Source: Granulicella mallensis
GTDB taxonomy: Bacteria > Acidobacteriota > Terriglobia > Terriglobales > Acidobacteriaceae
NCBI RefSeq assembly: GCF_014203225.1
Contig: NZ_JACHIO010000005.1
Span: forward strand, 186,001-250,000
Direction of reading: 5' to 3'
DNA length: 64,000 nt
Position numbers and translations under genes: made by a program. The notes under the pieces were generated by a model, which ran no database searches, was not told the origin of the DNA, and was given only the letters and a program-made list of their open reading frames with translations. Every line of letters starts with the position of its first letter. Within the stretch, counting starts at the first letter, position 1. Positions 36,339 through 43,515 of this stretch are shown here, piece by piece.

Positions 36339-36366
36339 GCAAATGAGATTCCATTTGCAATATAGT
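36339..36366 (+). promoter_or_regulatory. Palindrome and TATAGT box upstream of S10 peptidase gene
   Basis: GCAAATG (36339-36345) and CATTTGC (36352-36358) form a perfect 7-bp inverted repeat, followed immediately by TATAGT (36361-36366) as a good -10 element 47 nt before the start codon. The palindrome takes the place of the spacer and would suit a repressor or activator. Confidence 0.5.
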
Positions 36367-36412
36367 GAAAACTTGCAAGTCATGCTGTGCGAAGAAGCAA
36401 CAGGAGAAATCA

Positions 36413-38089
36413 ATGCGTCCAACTCTTTCTATGGCCGGTCTCACGGTCTGTGCCCTTTGTCTGTTCGCCTTTGCCGCTGGAGTGCCGTCGCTGGCCCAGG
36501 ATCATCATGGCAATGACAAAACCGCCGTTACAACGACGACTACCGTTGCCTCTGAACCAGAGAAGAAGCCTGTAGCGCTTCCGGCAGACTCCATCACCGA
36601 GGGCTCCGTAACCGTCGCGGGCGGCAAGACGATCGCCTACAAGGCTGTCGCCGGCATGTTGACTGTCGGTTCGAGCGATGCGCAGGACGCGACCCTGGGC
36701 CTGGACGGCAAGCTGCTGCCGGACTCCGGTATCGACCTGCCTGCCAAGCCTGAAGATCAGCCCGCGACCGCGCGCATTTTTTATACGGCGTACTTCGCCA
36801 AGGGCGCGGATTCGGGAACGCGTCCCGTAGTGTTCTTCTACAACGGCGGGCCGGGTTCGGCGACGATGTATCTGCGCATGGGCAGCATGTCGCCGGTGCG
36901 GGTGCTGACGCCTGACACACAGCACCAGTTCGGTGGACCGTACAAGACGGTGCCGAACCAGTACAGCCTGTTGGATACCGCCGACCTGGTCTTCATCGAC
37001 GCGCCGGGCACGGGCTACAGCCGCGTGATGGGCAAGGACGCGTTCAAGTCGTTCTATGGCATCGACCAGGACGCAGCCGCGTTTGACCGCTTCATCCGCC
37101 GCTTCCTGACCAAGTACGACCGCTGGTCGTCGCCCAAGTTCCTCTTCGGCGAAAGCTACGGCACCACGCGCGACGCCGTGCTGAGCGCGACGCTGCAACA
37201 GCATGGCGTGGACCTGAACGGTGTTGTGCTGCTGAGCCAGATCCTGAGCTTCGACAACTCGGCCGATGGATCCGACGGCAACCCCGGAACGGACAACGGC
37301 TTCTTCCTCGCGCTGCCAAGCTTCGCGGCGACCGCGTGGTATCACCACAAGATTCCGAACCAGCCCGCGGAGCTCGAGCCCTGGCTGCATGAGGTGGAGC
37401 AGTATTCCATCGGAGACTACGCCTCGGCCCTGTTGCAGGGCGCAGACCTTGACCCAACGAAGAAGGCTGCCGTGGCAGCCAAGCTGGAGAGCTACACCGG
37501 CGTTCCCCAGGCTCTGTGGCTGAAGGCCAACCTGCGGCTGACGGGCGGCGAGTTCTCCAAGTACCTGCAGGATGGCAGCGATACGACGACAGGCCGTCTG
37601 GACTCACGCTACGAAGGGCCGCACCTCGACCCGCTCAGCGCGAGCGCCGACTATGATCCGTTCACCGAGTCCATCGAAGCTGCTTTCATGTCGGCGATGA
37701 ATACGTATGCGCACCAGACGCTGAAGTTCGGCGAGAACATGACCTACAAGTCGAGCGCGCGCGAGCCCGGCTGGACCTGGGACATGAAGCATAACGGCCC
37801 CGGCGGAGGGCAGGGTTCAGGCGTGAACGTCTCGGCGGACCTGGCCTACACGATGAAGGTGAATCCGAAGATGCATGTGCTGCTGATGGGCGGCTACTTC
37901 GATCTGGGCACGCTGTACTTTGCCGCGACCTACGAGATGAAGCATCTACCCCTCCCCACTTCGCTGCAGAAGAACATTTCGTACAAGTTCTTCCCCACCG
38001 GCCACATGGTCTATGTGAATGAAGACGCGCTGCACGGACTGCATGACCGGACGGCGGCGTTCATCAAGGAGAATGAAGGCGGCCAGTAG
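36413..38089 (+). CDS. Secreted S10 family serine carboxypeptidase-like protein
   Basis: A 558-aa protein with signal peptide (LTVCALCLFAFAAGVPSLAQ). The alpha/beta-hydrolase fold of peptidase family S10 is seen: VVFFYNGGPGSATMYLRMG as oxyanion-hole region, LVFIDAPGTGYSR, and the nucleophile Ser248 in FLFGESYGTTRDAVLS. The Asp is probably in GYFDLGTLYFA, and the His in FFPTGHMVY near the C-terminus. S10 enzymes are acid-active carboxypeptidases, which suits an acidophilic acidobacterium, though this is inference. ATG at 36413 follows CAGGAGA. The gene ends at a strong terminator. Confidence 0.9.
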   Translation: MRPTLSMAGLTVCALCLFAFAAGVPSLAQDHHGNDKTAVTTTTTVASEPEKKPVALPADSITEGSVTVAGGKTIAYKAVAGMLTVGSSDAQDATLGLDGKLLPDSGIDLPAKPEDQPATARIFYTAYFAKGADSGTRPVVFFYNGGPGSATMYLRMGSMSPVRVLTPDTQHQFGGPYKTVPNQYSLLDTADLVFIDAPGTGYSRVMGKDAFKSFYGIDQDAAAFDRFIRRFLTKYDRWSSPKFLFGESYGTTRDAVLSATLQQHGVDLNGVVLLSQILSFDNSADGSDGNPGTDNGFFLALPSFAATAWYHHKIPNQPAELEPWLHEVEQYSIGDYASALLQGADLDPTKKAAVAAKLESYTGVPQALWLKANLRLTGGEFSKYLQDGSDTTTGRLDSRYEGPHLDPLSASADYDPFTESIEAAFMSAMNTYAHQTLKFGENMTYKSSAREPGWTWDMKHNGPGGGQGSGVNVSADLAYTMKVNPKMHVLLMGGYFDLGTLYFAATYEMKHLPLPTSLQKNISYKFFPTGHMVYVNEDALHGLHDRTAAFIKENEGGQ

Positions 38090-38128
38090 GTTCGTCTTCG
38101 AGCGATAAAAGCGATCGCAACAAAGCAG

Positions 38129-38160
38129 AGGCCGGGCGAAGATGCCCGGCCTTTGTTGTT
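38129..38160 (+). terminator. Rho-independent terminator after S10 peptidase gene
   Basis: AGGCCGGGC (38129-38137) and GCCCGGCCT (38144-38152) form a perfect 9-bp G+C-rich stem with a 6-nt loop, followed by TTGTTGTT. It ends at the stop codon of the convergent VapC-like gene. Confidence 0.88.
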
Positions 38161-38546
38161 CAGACCTTTCGTATAGGGCCGGGGTAATTGGCTACTGTAG
38201 TGTCGACCGTCAGTAAGGTGATGCCCTCCACAATCGCCTGAGCGACGAGCAGGCGGTCGAAGGGATCCTTATGCAAACTGGGTAGCCCCAATACGGCTAT
38301 GCCATGCCTGCTCGTGACTGGCAGTTCGATATAGCCGTTGTCGAGCAGGTTGCGGAGAAGCAGACGTGGGTCGACCTGGAAGTCCTGTCGTCCGGCTGCG
38401 GCTTTGATCGTGATCTCCCAGAGGCTGGCCGAACTGAAGAATAGTTCGTTTTCTTTATCGTTGAGCAAAGGCAACGCACGCTTAGGCAAACGGCCAGAAC
38501 CTGCAGCCGTCCAGATTAAAAGATGTGAATCCAAGAGCAATTTCAC
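38160..38546 (-). CDS. vapC: VapC-type PIN-domain ribonuclease toxin
   Basis: A 128-aa PIN-domain protein. The acidic active-site residues can be placed: Asp in MKLLLDSHLLIW (D6), Glu in SASLWEITIKAA near 43, and Asp in HKDPFDRLLVAQAI near 93, with the terminal TLLTVDTTVANY. VapC toxins cut tRNA or rRNA and are held inactive by the cognate antitoxin. The start overlaps the antitoxin stop by 4 nt (ATGA), the standard antitoxin-first order. Length and motifs are complete, so the toxin is expected to be functional if expressed. Confidence 0.9.
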   Translation of the reverse strand: MKLLLDSHLLIWTAAGSGRLPKRALPLLNDKENELFFSSASLWEITIKAAAGRQDFQVDPRLLLRNLLDNGYIELPVTSRHGIAVLGLPSLHKDPFDRLLVAQAIVEGITLLTVDTTVANYPGPIRKV

Positions 38547-38806
38547 TTGGACAGCCCAAAGAGCTCTTCTATCTCTTCCTTGAAATCATCCTTGAACCCA
38601 AAGCCATCGGGAATCGTCATCTGGCCCTTCATAAAACCAATCCGCTGCTTCGGTTTTTCCTCGGGCGCCTCGAAAGCAACGAGCCTGGCCATAGGCTTGC
38701 CAGCCTTGGAAATTACAACGGACTCTCCCTTGGCGGCTTTATCGACGAGCCTCGAAAGGTGGGTCTTGGCTTCATGCATATTGACGGTATCCACTGTAGC
38801 CTCCAT
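38543..38806 (-). CDS. Phd/YefM family antitoxin
   Basis: An 87-aa antitoxin for the adjacent VapC. DTVNMHEAKTHLSRLVDKAAKGESVVISKAGKPMARLVAF is the Phd/YefM DNA-binding N-terminal domain, and the C-terminal region (GFKDDFKEEIEELFGLSK) is acidic and would wrap the toxin. It should repress its own operon. Two ACTTAGT direct repeats lie directly upstream of the start codon (38810-38825), a plausible operator. The overlap with vapC ensures that antitoxin is made first. Confidence 0.9.
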   Translation of the reverse strand: MEATVDTVNMHEAKTHLSRLVDKAAKGESVVISKAGKPMARLVAFEAPEEKPKQRIGFMKGQMTIPDGFGFKDDFKEEIEELFGLSK

Positions 38807-38835
38807 CAGACTTAGTTCACTTAGTCTAGTCTAGC
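38807..38835 (-). promoter_or_regulatory. Putative operator of the Phd/VapC operon
   Basis: ACTTAGT at 38810-38816 and again at 38819-38825 (9-bp period), followed by CTAGTCTAG (38826-38834). The repeats begin 3 nt from the antitoxin ATG, so the transcript is either leaderless or this DNA also carries the -10 region (TAGACT on the minus strand). Confidence 0.5.
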
Positions 38836-38879
38836 TGGAAAGGCCTATGCAAATGCCATTACTGGCCCATTCTGTGCCT

Positions 38880-39485
38880 TCAAATCCCGAGGCTCTGCAG
38901 CGCAGCTTCGAGAATGAAATCGGCATCCTGTTGTGGCGTGCGGTCCGTGACACCGTCGAGGCGGCGTTCGTTACAGCCGCGGGTCATATCCAGGATGGCC
39001 CAGCAGAGCGCATCGAAGTCCCGAGCCGGCAGCTCCCCGGTAGCGACGCCTTCCTGGAAGATGGCAAGAAAGCTGTCATGGCCGAAACGCAGGGCCTCGT
39101 TGGTCTGGCGACGGTGTTTCGGTTCACGACCGACGGTCAGCAGCAGCCGATAGAGGTTCTGCTGGTCGAGCCAGAACTCCATGCGAAGGGCGATAGCGGC
39201 GGCCAGCTTGTCGCGAACGCCGTCGACAGCCGATACGCGCTCTTCCACAAGCACTCGCAACTGATCGACGGTATGCCGCACAGCCGTCGTGTAGATATCT
39301 TCCTTGGATTTGAAGTAGAGATAAAGCGTGCCCTTGGCAATCTTTGCGGCTGCGGCGACGTCTTCGGCGCGGGTATCTGCGAAACCCTTCTTTCCAAAGA
39401 CCTTGATGGCAGCGGCGAGAATCTCCCGGCGGCGCAGGTCGGTAAGCACGCGGCGGCTGGACGAGGGTTTGGGGACGGAGGGCAC
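38880..39485 (-). CDS. TetR/AcrR family regulator of the adjacent DHA2 exporter
   Basis: A 201-aa regulator. The helix-turn-helix is RREILAAAIKVFGKKGFADTRAEDVAAAAKIAKGTLYLYFKSKEDIY (residues about 19-65), with the TetR hallmark KGTLYLYF. The ligand-binding region is helical (residues 70-195). It is transcribed away from the DHA2 gene at 39554 with only 68 nt between the starts, and that gap contains a palindrome at 39533-39550. The obvious model is drug-released repression of the exporter. Ligand unknown. Confidence 0.92.
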   Translation of the reverse strand: MPSVPKPSSSRRVLTDLRRREILAAAIKVFGKKGFADTRAEDVAAAAKIAKGTLYLYFKSKEDIYTTAVRHTVDQLRVLVEERVSAVDGVRDKLAAAIALRMEFWLDQQNLYRLLLTVGREPKHRRQTNEALRFGHDSFLAIFQEGVATGELPARDFDALCWAILDMTRGCNERRLDGVTDRTPQQDADFILEAALQSLGI

Positions 39486-39532
39486 GAAATCAACCTAGCA
39501 TAAATGAGTCTATCGGCCCCCATAGATGCTCT

Positions 39533-39550
39533 AATGACTGAGGAGTCATT
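39533..39550. promoter_or_regulatory. Palindromic TetR operator overlapping the exporter's SD
   Basis: AATGACTGAGGAGTCATT is a perfect 7-bp inverted repeat around GAGG. The central GAGGAG (39540-39545) is also the Shine-Dalgarno sequence for the GTG at 39554. A second half-palindrome TGAC...GTCA lies at 39555-39568. Repressor binding, or RNA folding, could block exporter expression. Confidence 0.7.
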
Positions 39551-39553
39551 TTT

Positions 39554-41221
39554 GTGACTGGTGGGTCAACATCCGTCGAAGAGTTGCTGGAGCTTGAACC
39601 GGAGGCACTGCTGGACCGTGACCTCTGGCCGCACGTCGCGCCTGAAAAGGTGCCTGAACCCCGTATCTTCAATCCGTGGATCATCGCGCTGGTCGTAACG
39701 ATGGGCACGTTCATGGAGGTGCTGGACACCTCCATCGCGAACGTTGCGCTGCCGCATATCGCAGGCAGCCTCTCGGCCTCGCAGGATGAGAGCACCTGGG
39801 TCCTGACGAGCTATCTCGTGGCCAATGCGATCATCCTCCCGATCAGCGGCTGGATCTCCAGCGTGATGGGGCGCAAGAACTTCTATCTCGTCTCGGTCGT
39901 GCTGTTCACGGTGTTTTCGGCTCTCTGCGGCCTGGCCCCCACGCTGGGAATGCTGGTTGTATTTCGAGTGCTGCAGGGGCTTGCCGGCGGCGGCTTGCAG
40001 CCCTCTGTGCAGGCGATCCTGGCCGATGCGTTTCCGGGAGAGAAGCGCGGCATGGCGATGGCGGTCTACACGGTGGCGATTCTGTGCGCGCCTGTGCTCG
40101 GGCCGACGCTGGGCGGCTGGATTACCGATAACTACTCCTGGCGCTGGATCTTCTACATCAACATTCCGGTCGGAATCCTGTGCGCATTCTTTACGCGCAT
40201 GGTGCTGGTCGACCCGGCAGCTCTGACTGCGAAGCGTCTGCTGCAGAAGGGCAAGAAGCTGCGGATTGATGTGGGCGGCCTGGCCTTGGTGAGTCTGGGA
40301 CTGGCGTCGCTGGAGATCGTGCTCGATCGCGGGCAGGAGCTGGACTGGCTGGGCTCGACGTTTATCTCGTGGTGCGCGGCGATCGCCGTCTTCTCCATCA
40401 TCGGGGCTATTGTGTGGGAGCTGCACGTAAAGAATCCCGTGGTAAACCTGCGGCTTCTGAAAGAACGCAACTTCCTGTTCTGCTGCATGATCGTGCTGGG
40501 GCTCTACACGGCGCTCTACGCCACGACATTCCTTCTGCCGCAGTACATGCAGGAGTTGATGGGATATGACGCGACCACGGCGGGTCTGGCGGTCTCTCCG
40601 GCGGGCCTGGTGACGATGATCGAAGTGCCGATGATCGGCTGGCTATTGAGCCGGGGCGCGGATGCGCGGCGGATGATCTTCGTGGGCATCGTCACGATTG
40701 CGCTGGGCACATGGTGGCTTTCGCTGGGCAATCTGCAGATGGCCGAATCGGACCTGATCTGGCCGCGTGTCCTGCAGATTATGGGCCTGGGCATGACCAC
40801 GGTGCCGCTCAGCACGATCATGTTCCGCTTCCTGCCGGCAGACCAGAGCAGCAACGCGGCGGGCATCTACGCGCTGGTACGCAACGAGGGCGGCAGTATC
40901 GGAATTGCGCTTTCGAGCACCTTCCTGCAGCGCGCCCAGCAGACGCACCAGACCTACCTTACGGCGAACCTGACGACGAGCAATACGCTGGCGATGCAGG
41001 CCTCGCATGCAATGGGGGCGGTACAGAGAGGTTCAGCCTCGGACCAGGCCTATGCGGGGCTGGCGCTGCTGTACGCGCAGGTGCATCGGCAGGCTTCGCT
41101 GCTGGCCTACATGGACCAGTACCGCATGTTTGGGTACATGCTGGCCGCCATGCTGCCGCTGGTGTTCTTCCTGAAGCGGCCACCGAAGATCGTGGGCAAG
41201 ATCGAGCTTGAGGCTCACTAG
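39554..41221 (+). CDS. DHA2 family MFS drug exporter under TetR control
   Basis: A 555-aa, 14-helix transporter, paralogue of the protein at 10396-12057 (both share TFMEVLD[ST]SIANVALPHIAG in helix 1 and a similar helix 5). A 40-residue acidic N-terminal extension (SVEELLELEPEALLDRDLWP) precedes helix 1 and is absent from the paralogue. Likely proton-coupled efflux of organic toxins. GTG at 39554 is 8 nt after GAGGAG. The stop codon TAG (41219-41221) lies within the left terminal repeat of the element at 41217. A TetR gene is divergent, with a clear operator between them. Confidence 0.9.
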   Translation: MTGGSTSVEELLELEPEALLDRDLWPHVAPEKVPEPRIFNPWIIALVVTMGTFMEVLDTSIANVALPHIAGSLSASQDESTWVLTSYLVANAIILPISGWISSVMGRKNFYLVSVVLFTVFSALCGLAPTLGMLVVFRVLQGLAGGGLQPSVQAILADAFPGEKRGMAMAVYTVAILCAPVLGPTLGGWITDNYSWRWIFYINIPVGILCAFFTRMVLVDPAALTAKRLLQKGKKLRIDVGGLALVSLGLASLEIVLDRGQELDWLGSTFISWCAAIAVFSIIGAIVWELHVKNPVVNLRLLKERNFLFCCMIVLGLYTALYATTFLLPQYMQELMGYDATTAGLAVSPAGLVTMIEVPMIGWLLSRGADARRMIFVGIVTIALGTWWLSLGNLQMAESDLIWPRVLQIMGLGMTTVPLSTIMFRFLPADQSSNAAGIYALVRNEGGSIGIALSSTFLQRAQQTHQTYLTANLTTSNTLAMQASHAMGAVQRGSASDQAYAGLALLYAQVHRQASLLAYMDQYRMFGYMLAAMLPLVFFLKRPPKIVGKIELEAH

Positions 41222-41500
41222 GTAGTGTCTGACGAATCGACGAGTACGCTTTTGCTGTTGTTTCTGAGATAGGCCCGGGTTTTAGCCCGGGTATTACAGG
41301 ACAAATACGAAGGGGGCTTCAGCCCCTGGGACAAGCCTTCCTCTCTCTTGGCCTCTCTGCCTGCGGAGAGGAGAGCCTATCCCAGGGGCTGAAGCCCCAT
41401 TGATCGCCTGTCTGAATGTCCGGGCTAAAACCCGGACCTATCTCAGAAGCAAAGACAAAAACAAAAGCCACTATCTCCGATTCGTCAGACACTACCTAGT
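41217..41500. mobile_element. MITE-like element with 23-bp terminal inverted repeats
   Basis: The left end (41217-41239, starting ACTAGGTAGTGTCTGACG) and right end (41478-41500) are perfect 23-bp inverted repeats. Inside, a second pair of hairpin-rich arms (CCCGGGTTTTAGCCCGGG and GTCCGGGCTAAAACCCGGAC) and a third (GGGGCTTCAGCCCC, GGGGCTGAAGCCCC) share the same centre. No ORF of note. The stop codon of the exporter gene lies in the left terminal repeat. It could be a nonautonomous mobile element or a terminator-like palindrome. Confidence 0.65.
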
Positions 41501-41792
41501 CGGAAAGGTTAGCCCTGACGCGAAGAGGTCATGTATACCAGCCCCGAAGAGGTGGCAGCGAGAGATGTAGCCCTGAAAGGGCGATCTATCCGGGTTAGCC
41601 CCGATAGGACGCCCTTTCAGGGCTATACCTTTCCTTACCTTGTAACCCAGGGTTTCACCCTGGGCTTTGATGGAGCCGCCCCTTCGGGGCTGGCTTCTGT
41701 GCCGATAGATAAAACCTCCTCCTCCCAAAAAATACTTCGAAAATAGTGAACGGTTTTGCGGTTTGTCCGGTCTTGGATAGTGAAGGGACAGG
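41501..41792. repeat. Hairpin-rich segment upstream of the ECF sigma gene
   Basis: TAGCCCTGAAAGGGCG (41568-41583) has a perfect inverted copy at 41610-41625; CCCAGGGT/ACCCTGGG form a hairpin at 41646-41664; and 41668-41691 repeats the 24-bp sequence found at 4506-4529. No gene is supported in this segment. The sigma-factor promoter should lie in its last 90 bases. Confidence 0.7.
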
Positions 41793-42359
41793 ATGCAACC
41801 GAAGACCATGACAGTCCCCCAGGAATCACGCGAGGCCGCCTTTGCGCGGATCGTCGCCGAACACGCGCGCTTTCTCTACCGCGTGGCTTATAGCCTTCTG
41901 CGTCATCCGCAGGATGCGGAAGACGCCGTGCAGGACGCGCTGCTCAAGCTGTATCGCGGCGAGTCCTGGCGGGCGATGGAAGACGAGCGGGCGTTCCTGG
42001 CGAGGGTGGTCTGGCGGTCGGCGCTGGATCGAATCCGAATGCGTTCTGTCGGAGTCGAGGACGAAGACGCGGAGCAGCGATTGCAGGATGTGCGGCCATC
42101 GCCGGAGTCGGCGGTGGCGGAGAGCGATGAGCATGCGTTGTTGCATGAGCTCATCGAAGATCTGCCGCTGGAACTGCGCGAGCCGCTGCTGCTCACCGCG
42201 ATGGAAGAGCTCAGTTCGCGGGAGGTTGGCCTGATGCTGGGGCTGCCCGAAGGCACAGTACGGACGCGGCTGATGCGGGCCAGAGCCGCTCTGCGAGCTC
42301 AGTTCCGGGAGCGGTTTGAAGAGAGAAGCCAGGCAGTAGCAGGAATAAGGAGACGGTGA
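41793..42359 (+). CDS. ECF sigma factor
   Basis: A 188-aa sigma-70 family protein with only regions 2 and 4. Region 2 spans about residues 15-85 (FARIVAEHARFLYRVAYSLLRHPQDAEDAVQDALLKLY, the DAEDAVQD being the core-binding box). Region 4 spans about 120-175 (LPLELREPLLLTAMEELSSREVGLMLGLPEGTVRTRLMRARAAL). It directs RNA polymerase to a dedicated set of promoters. The next gene overlaps by one base (TGATG) and encodes a TonB-like protein rather than a canonical anti-sigma factor. Alternative start ATG at 41808. Confidence 0.92.
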   Translation: MQPKTMTVPQESREAAFARIVAEHARFLYRVAYSLLRHPQDAEDAVQDALLKLYRGESWRAMEDERAFLARVVWRSALDRIRMRSVGVEDEDAEQRLQDVRPSPESAVAESDEHALLHELIEDLPLELREPLLLTAMEELSSREVGLMLGLPEGTVRTRLMRARAALRAQFRERFEERSQAVAGIRRR

Positions 42360-43285
42360 TGAGCGAAGTGATTGCAATCCATGAGTTCGGAGAGTTTGAC
42401 GCGTTGCTGCAGAGTGTTCTGCGCGATCGCGTGACGGCGACCGCCCCCGGCGGCCTGGAGCAGAGGTTACTGGCGAGACTGGCTCAGGAAGAGACCGCAC
42501 GCCCATTTGCCTTCGCCGAACGCGTTGCCACACGGCGCAGTGCGGCTTCCCTGTGGGTAGCTGTGGGAGCGCATGCAGCGGCGATCCTGGTGATCTTCAC
42601 GGTCGTATCGCAGCACAGGCAGACCGCTCAGCCGAAAGTGAAGGTGCTGGCGACGCTGACCGTACCCCCGCCGCTGGTTGCGCCGAAGCTGGTCGGCATC
42701 GGCGGTGGCGGAGGCCAGCATGATCTTGCCCCCGTTACGCAGGGACATCTGCCGAAGCTGGCTCCGCAGCAGCTTCTGCCTCCGAAGGCCCCACCGACTG
42801 TCGCGCCCAAGCTGGCGATTGAGCCGAGTGTCGTCGTTCAGCCCGACCTGAAGATGGCCACCAACACGATGCCCAATATCGGTGCGCCGACCTCTTCGCT
42901 CAAAGGTTTTTCCATGGGCAATGGAACCGGGACGGGTATAGGGTCAGGTGTCGGGAACGGGGTGGGGCTGGGCTCGGGAGGGAATACCGGTGGGGGAGTC
43001 ATGCGGGTTGGAGGTTCGGTGCATGCGCCGCTGCTGATCCACGAGGTAGATCCGCAGTTCTCCGAAGAGGCTCGCAAGGCGAAGTTCTCCGGCAATGTGC
43101 TGGTCTCTCTCATCGTCGACGAGCAGGGCAATCCGTCGCATGTTCGTGTGGCCCGGGGCGTGGGAATGGGATTGGATGAGAAGGCCCTCGAAGCTGTTCG
43201 CGAGTACAGGTTCAAGCCTGCAATGCAGAACGGCAAGCCGGTCAAGGTGGAGATGAATGTCGAGGTCAACTTCCAGATCTTCTGA
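42359..43285 (+). CDS. TonB-domain energy-transducer protein, sigma-factor partner
   Basis: A 308-aa single-pass membrane protein. Residues 1-65 are cytosolic; the transmembrane segment is SLWVAVGAHAAAILVIFTVV near 64-83. A Pro/Val/Lys/Gly-rich periplasmic linker (PPPLVAPKLVG, GGGGQ, GTGTGIGSGVGNG) follows. The C-terminal TonB domain (residues 218-308) shows HEVDPQFSEEARKAKFSGNVLVSLIVDEQGNPSHVRV and ALEAVREYRFKPAMQNGKPV. It could energise an outer-membrane receptor. The N-terminal 60 residues could contact the sigma factor, by analogy with anti-sigma systems, but no zinc motif (HxxxCxxC) is present. Confidence 0.85.
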   Translation: MSEVIAIHEFGEFDALLQSVLRDRVTATAPGGLEQRLLARLAQEETARPFAFAERVATRRSAASLWVAVGAHAAAILVIFTVVSQHRQTAQPKVKVLATLTVPPPLVAPKLVGIGGGGGQHDLAPVTQGHLPKLAPQQLLPPKAPPTVAPKLAIEPSVVVQPDLKMATNTMPNIGAPTSSLKGFSMGNGTGTGIGSGVGNGVGLGSGGNTGGGVMRVGGSVHAPLLIHEVDPQFSEEARKAKFSGNVLVSLIVDEQGNPSHVRVARGVGMGLDEKALEAVREYRFKPAMQNGKPVKVEMNVEVNFQIF

Positions 43286-43302
43286 GGCGTTGCATAAAAG
43301 CA

Positions 43303-43392
43303 AAAGCCTCAACGCAAAGGAAGCCAGGCTTCACCATGGTAACCGTGGCGAAACTTGGCTCTTTTCTTGGCGTTCTTTGCGTCAAGGCTCTT
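43303..43392. repeat. Imperfect inverted repeat after the TonB-like gene
   Basis: AAAGCCTCAACGCAAAG (43303-43319) and CTTTGCGTCAAGGCTCTT (43375-43392) form an imperfect stem; shorter complementary blocks lie inside. It may end the sigma/TonB transcript. The rest of 43286-43515 shows nothing else. Confidence 0.55.
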
Positions 43393-43515
43393 TGGGCGGG
43401 TGGATTATCGGGGGAGTATGAGGTGCAACCGCTGGAGCGAAATCATTTGTATCCCGTCTCGTCTGTTGGGCGTTAGAGTATCGGTACGCGTTTAAATGGC
43501 GAAACAGGAGTGGAC

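Noticed and set aside
41492..41809. Minus-strand frame upstream of the sigma-factor gene
   Set aside because: It is made of repeat sequence shared with the 4506 region and lacks an SD. It reads as an artefact of the hairpin repeats.
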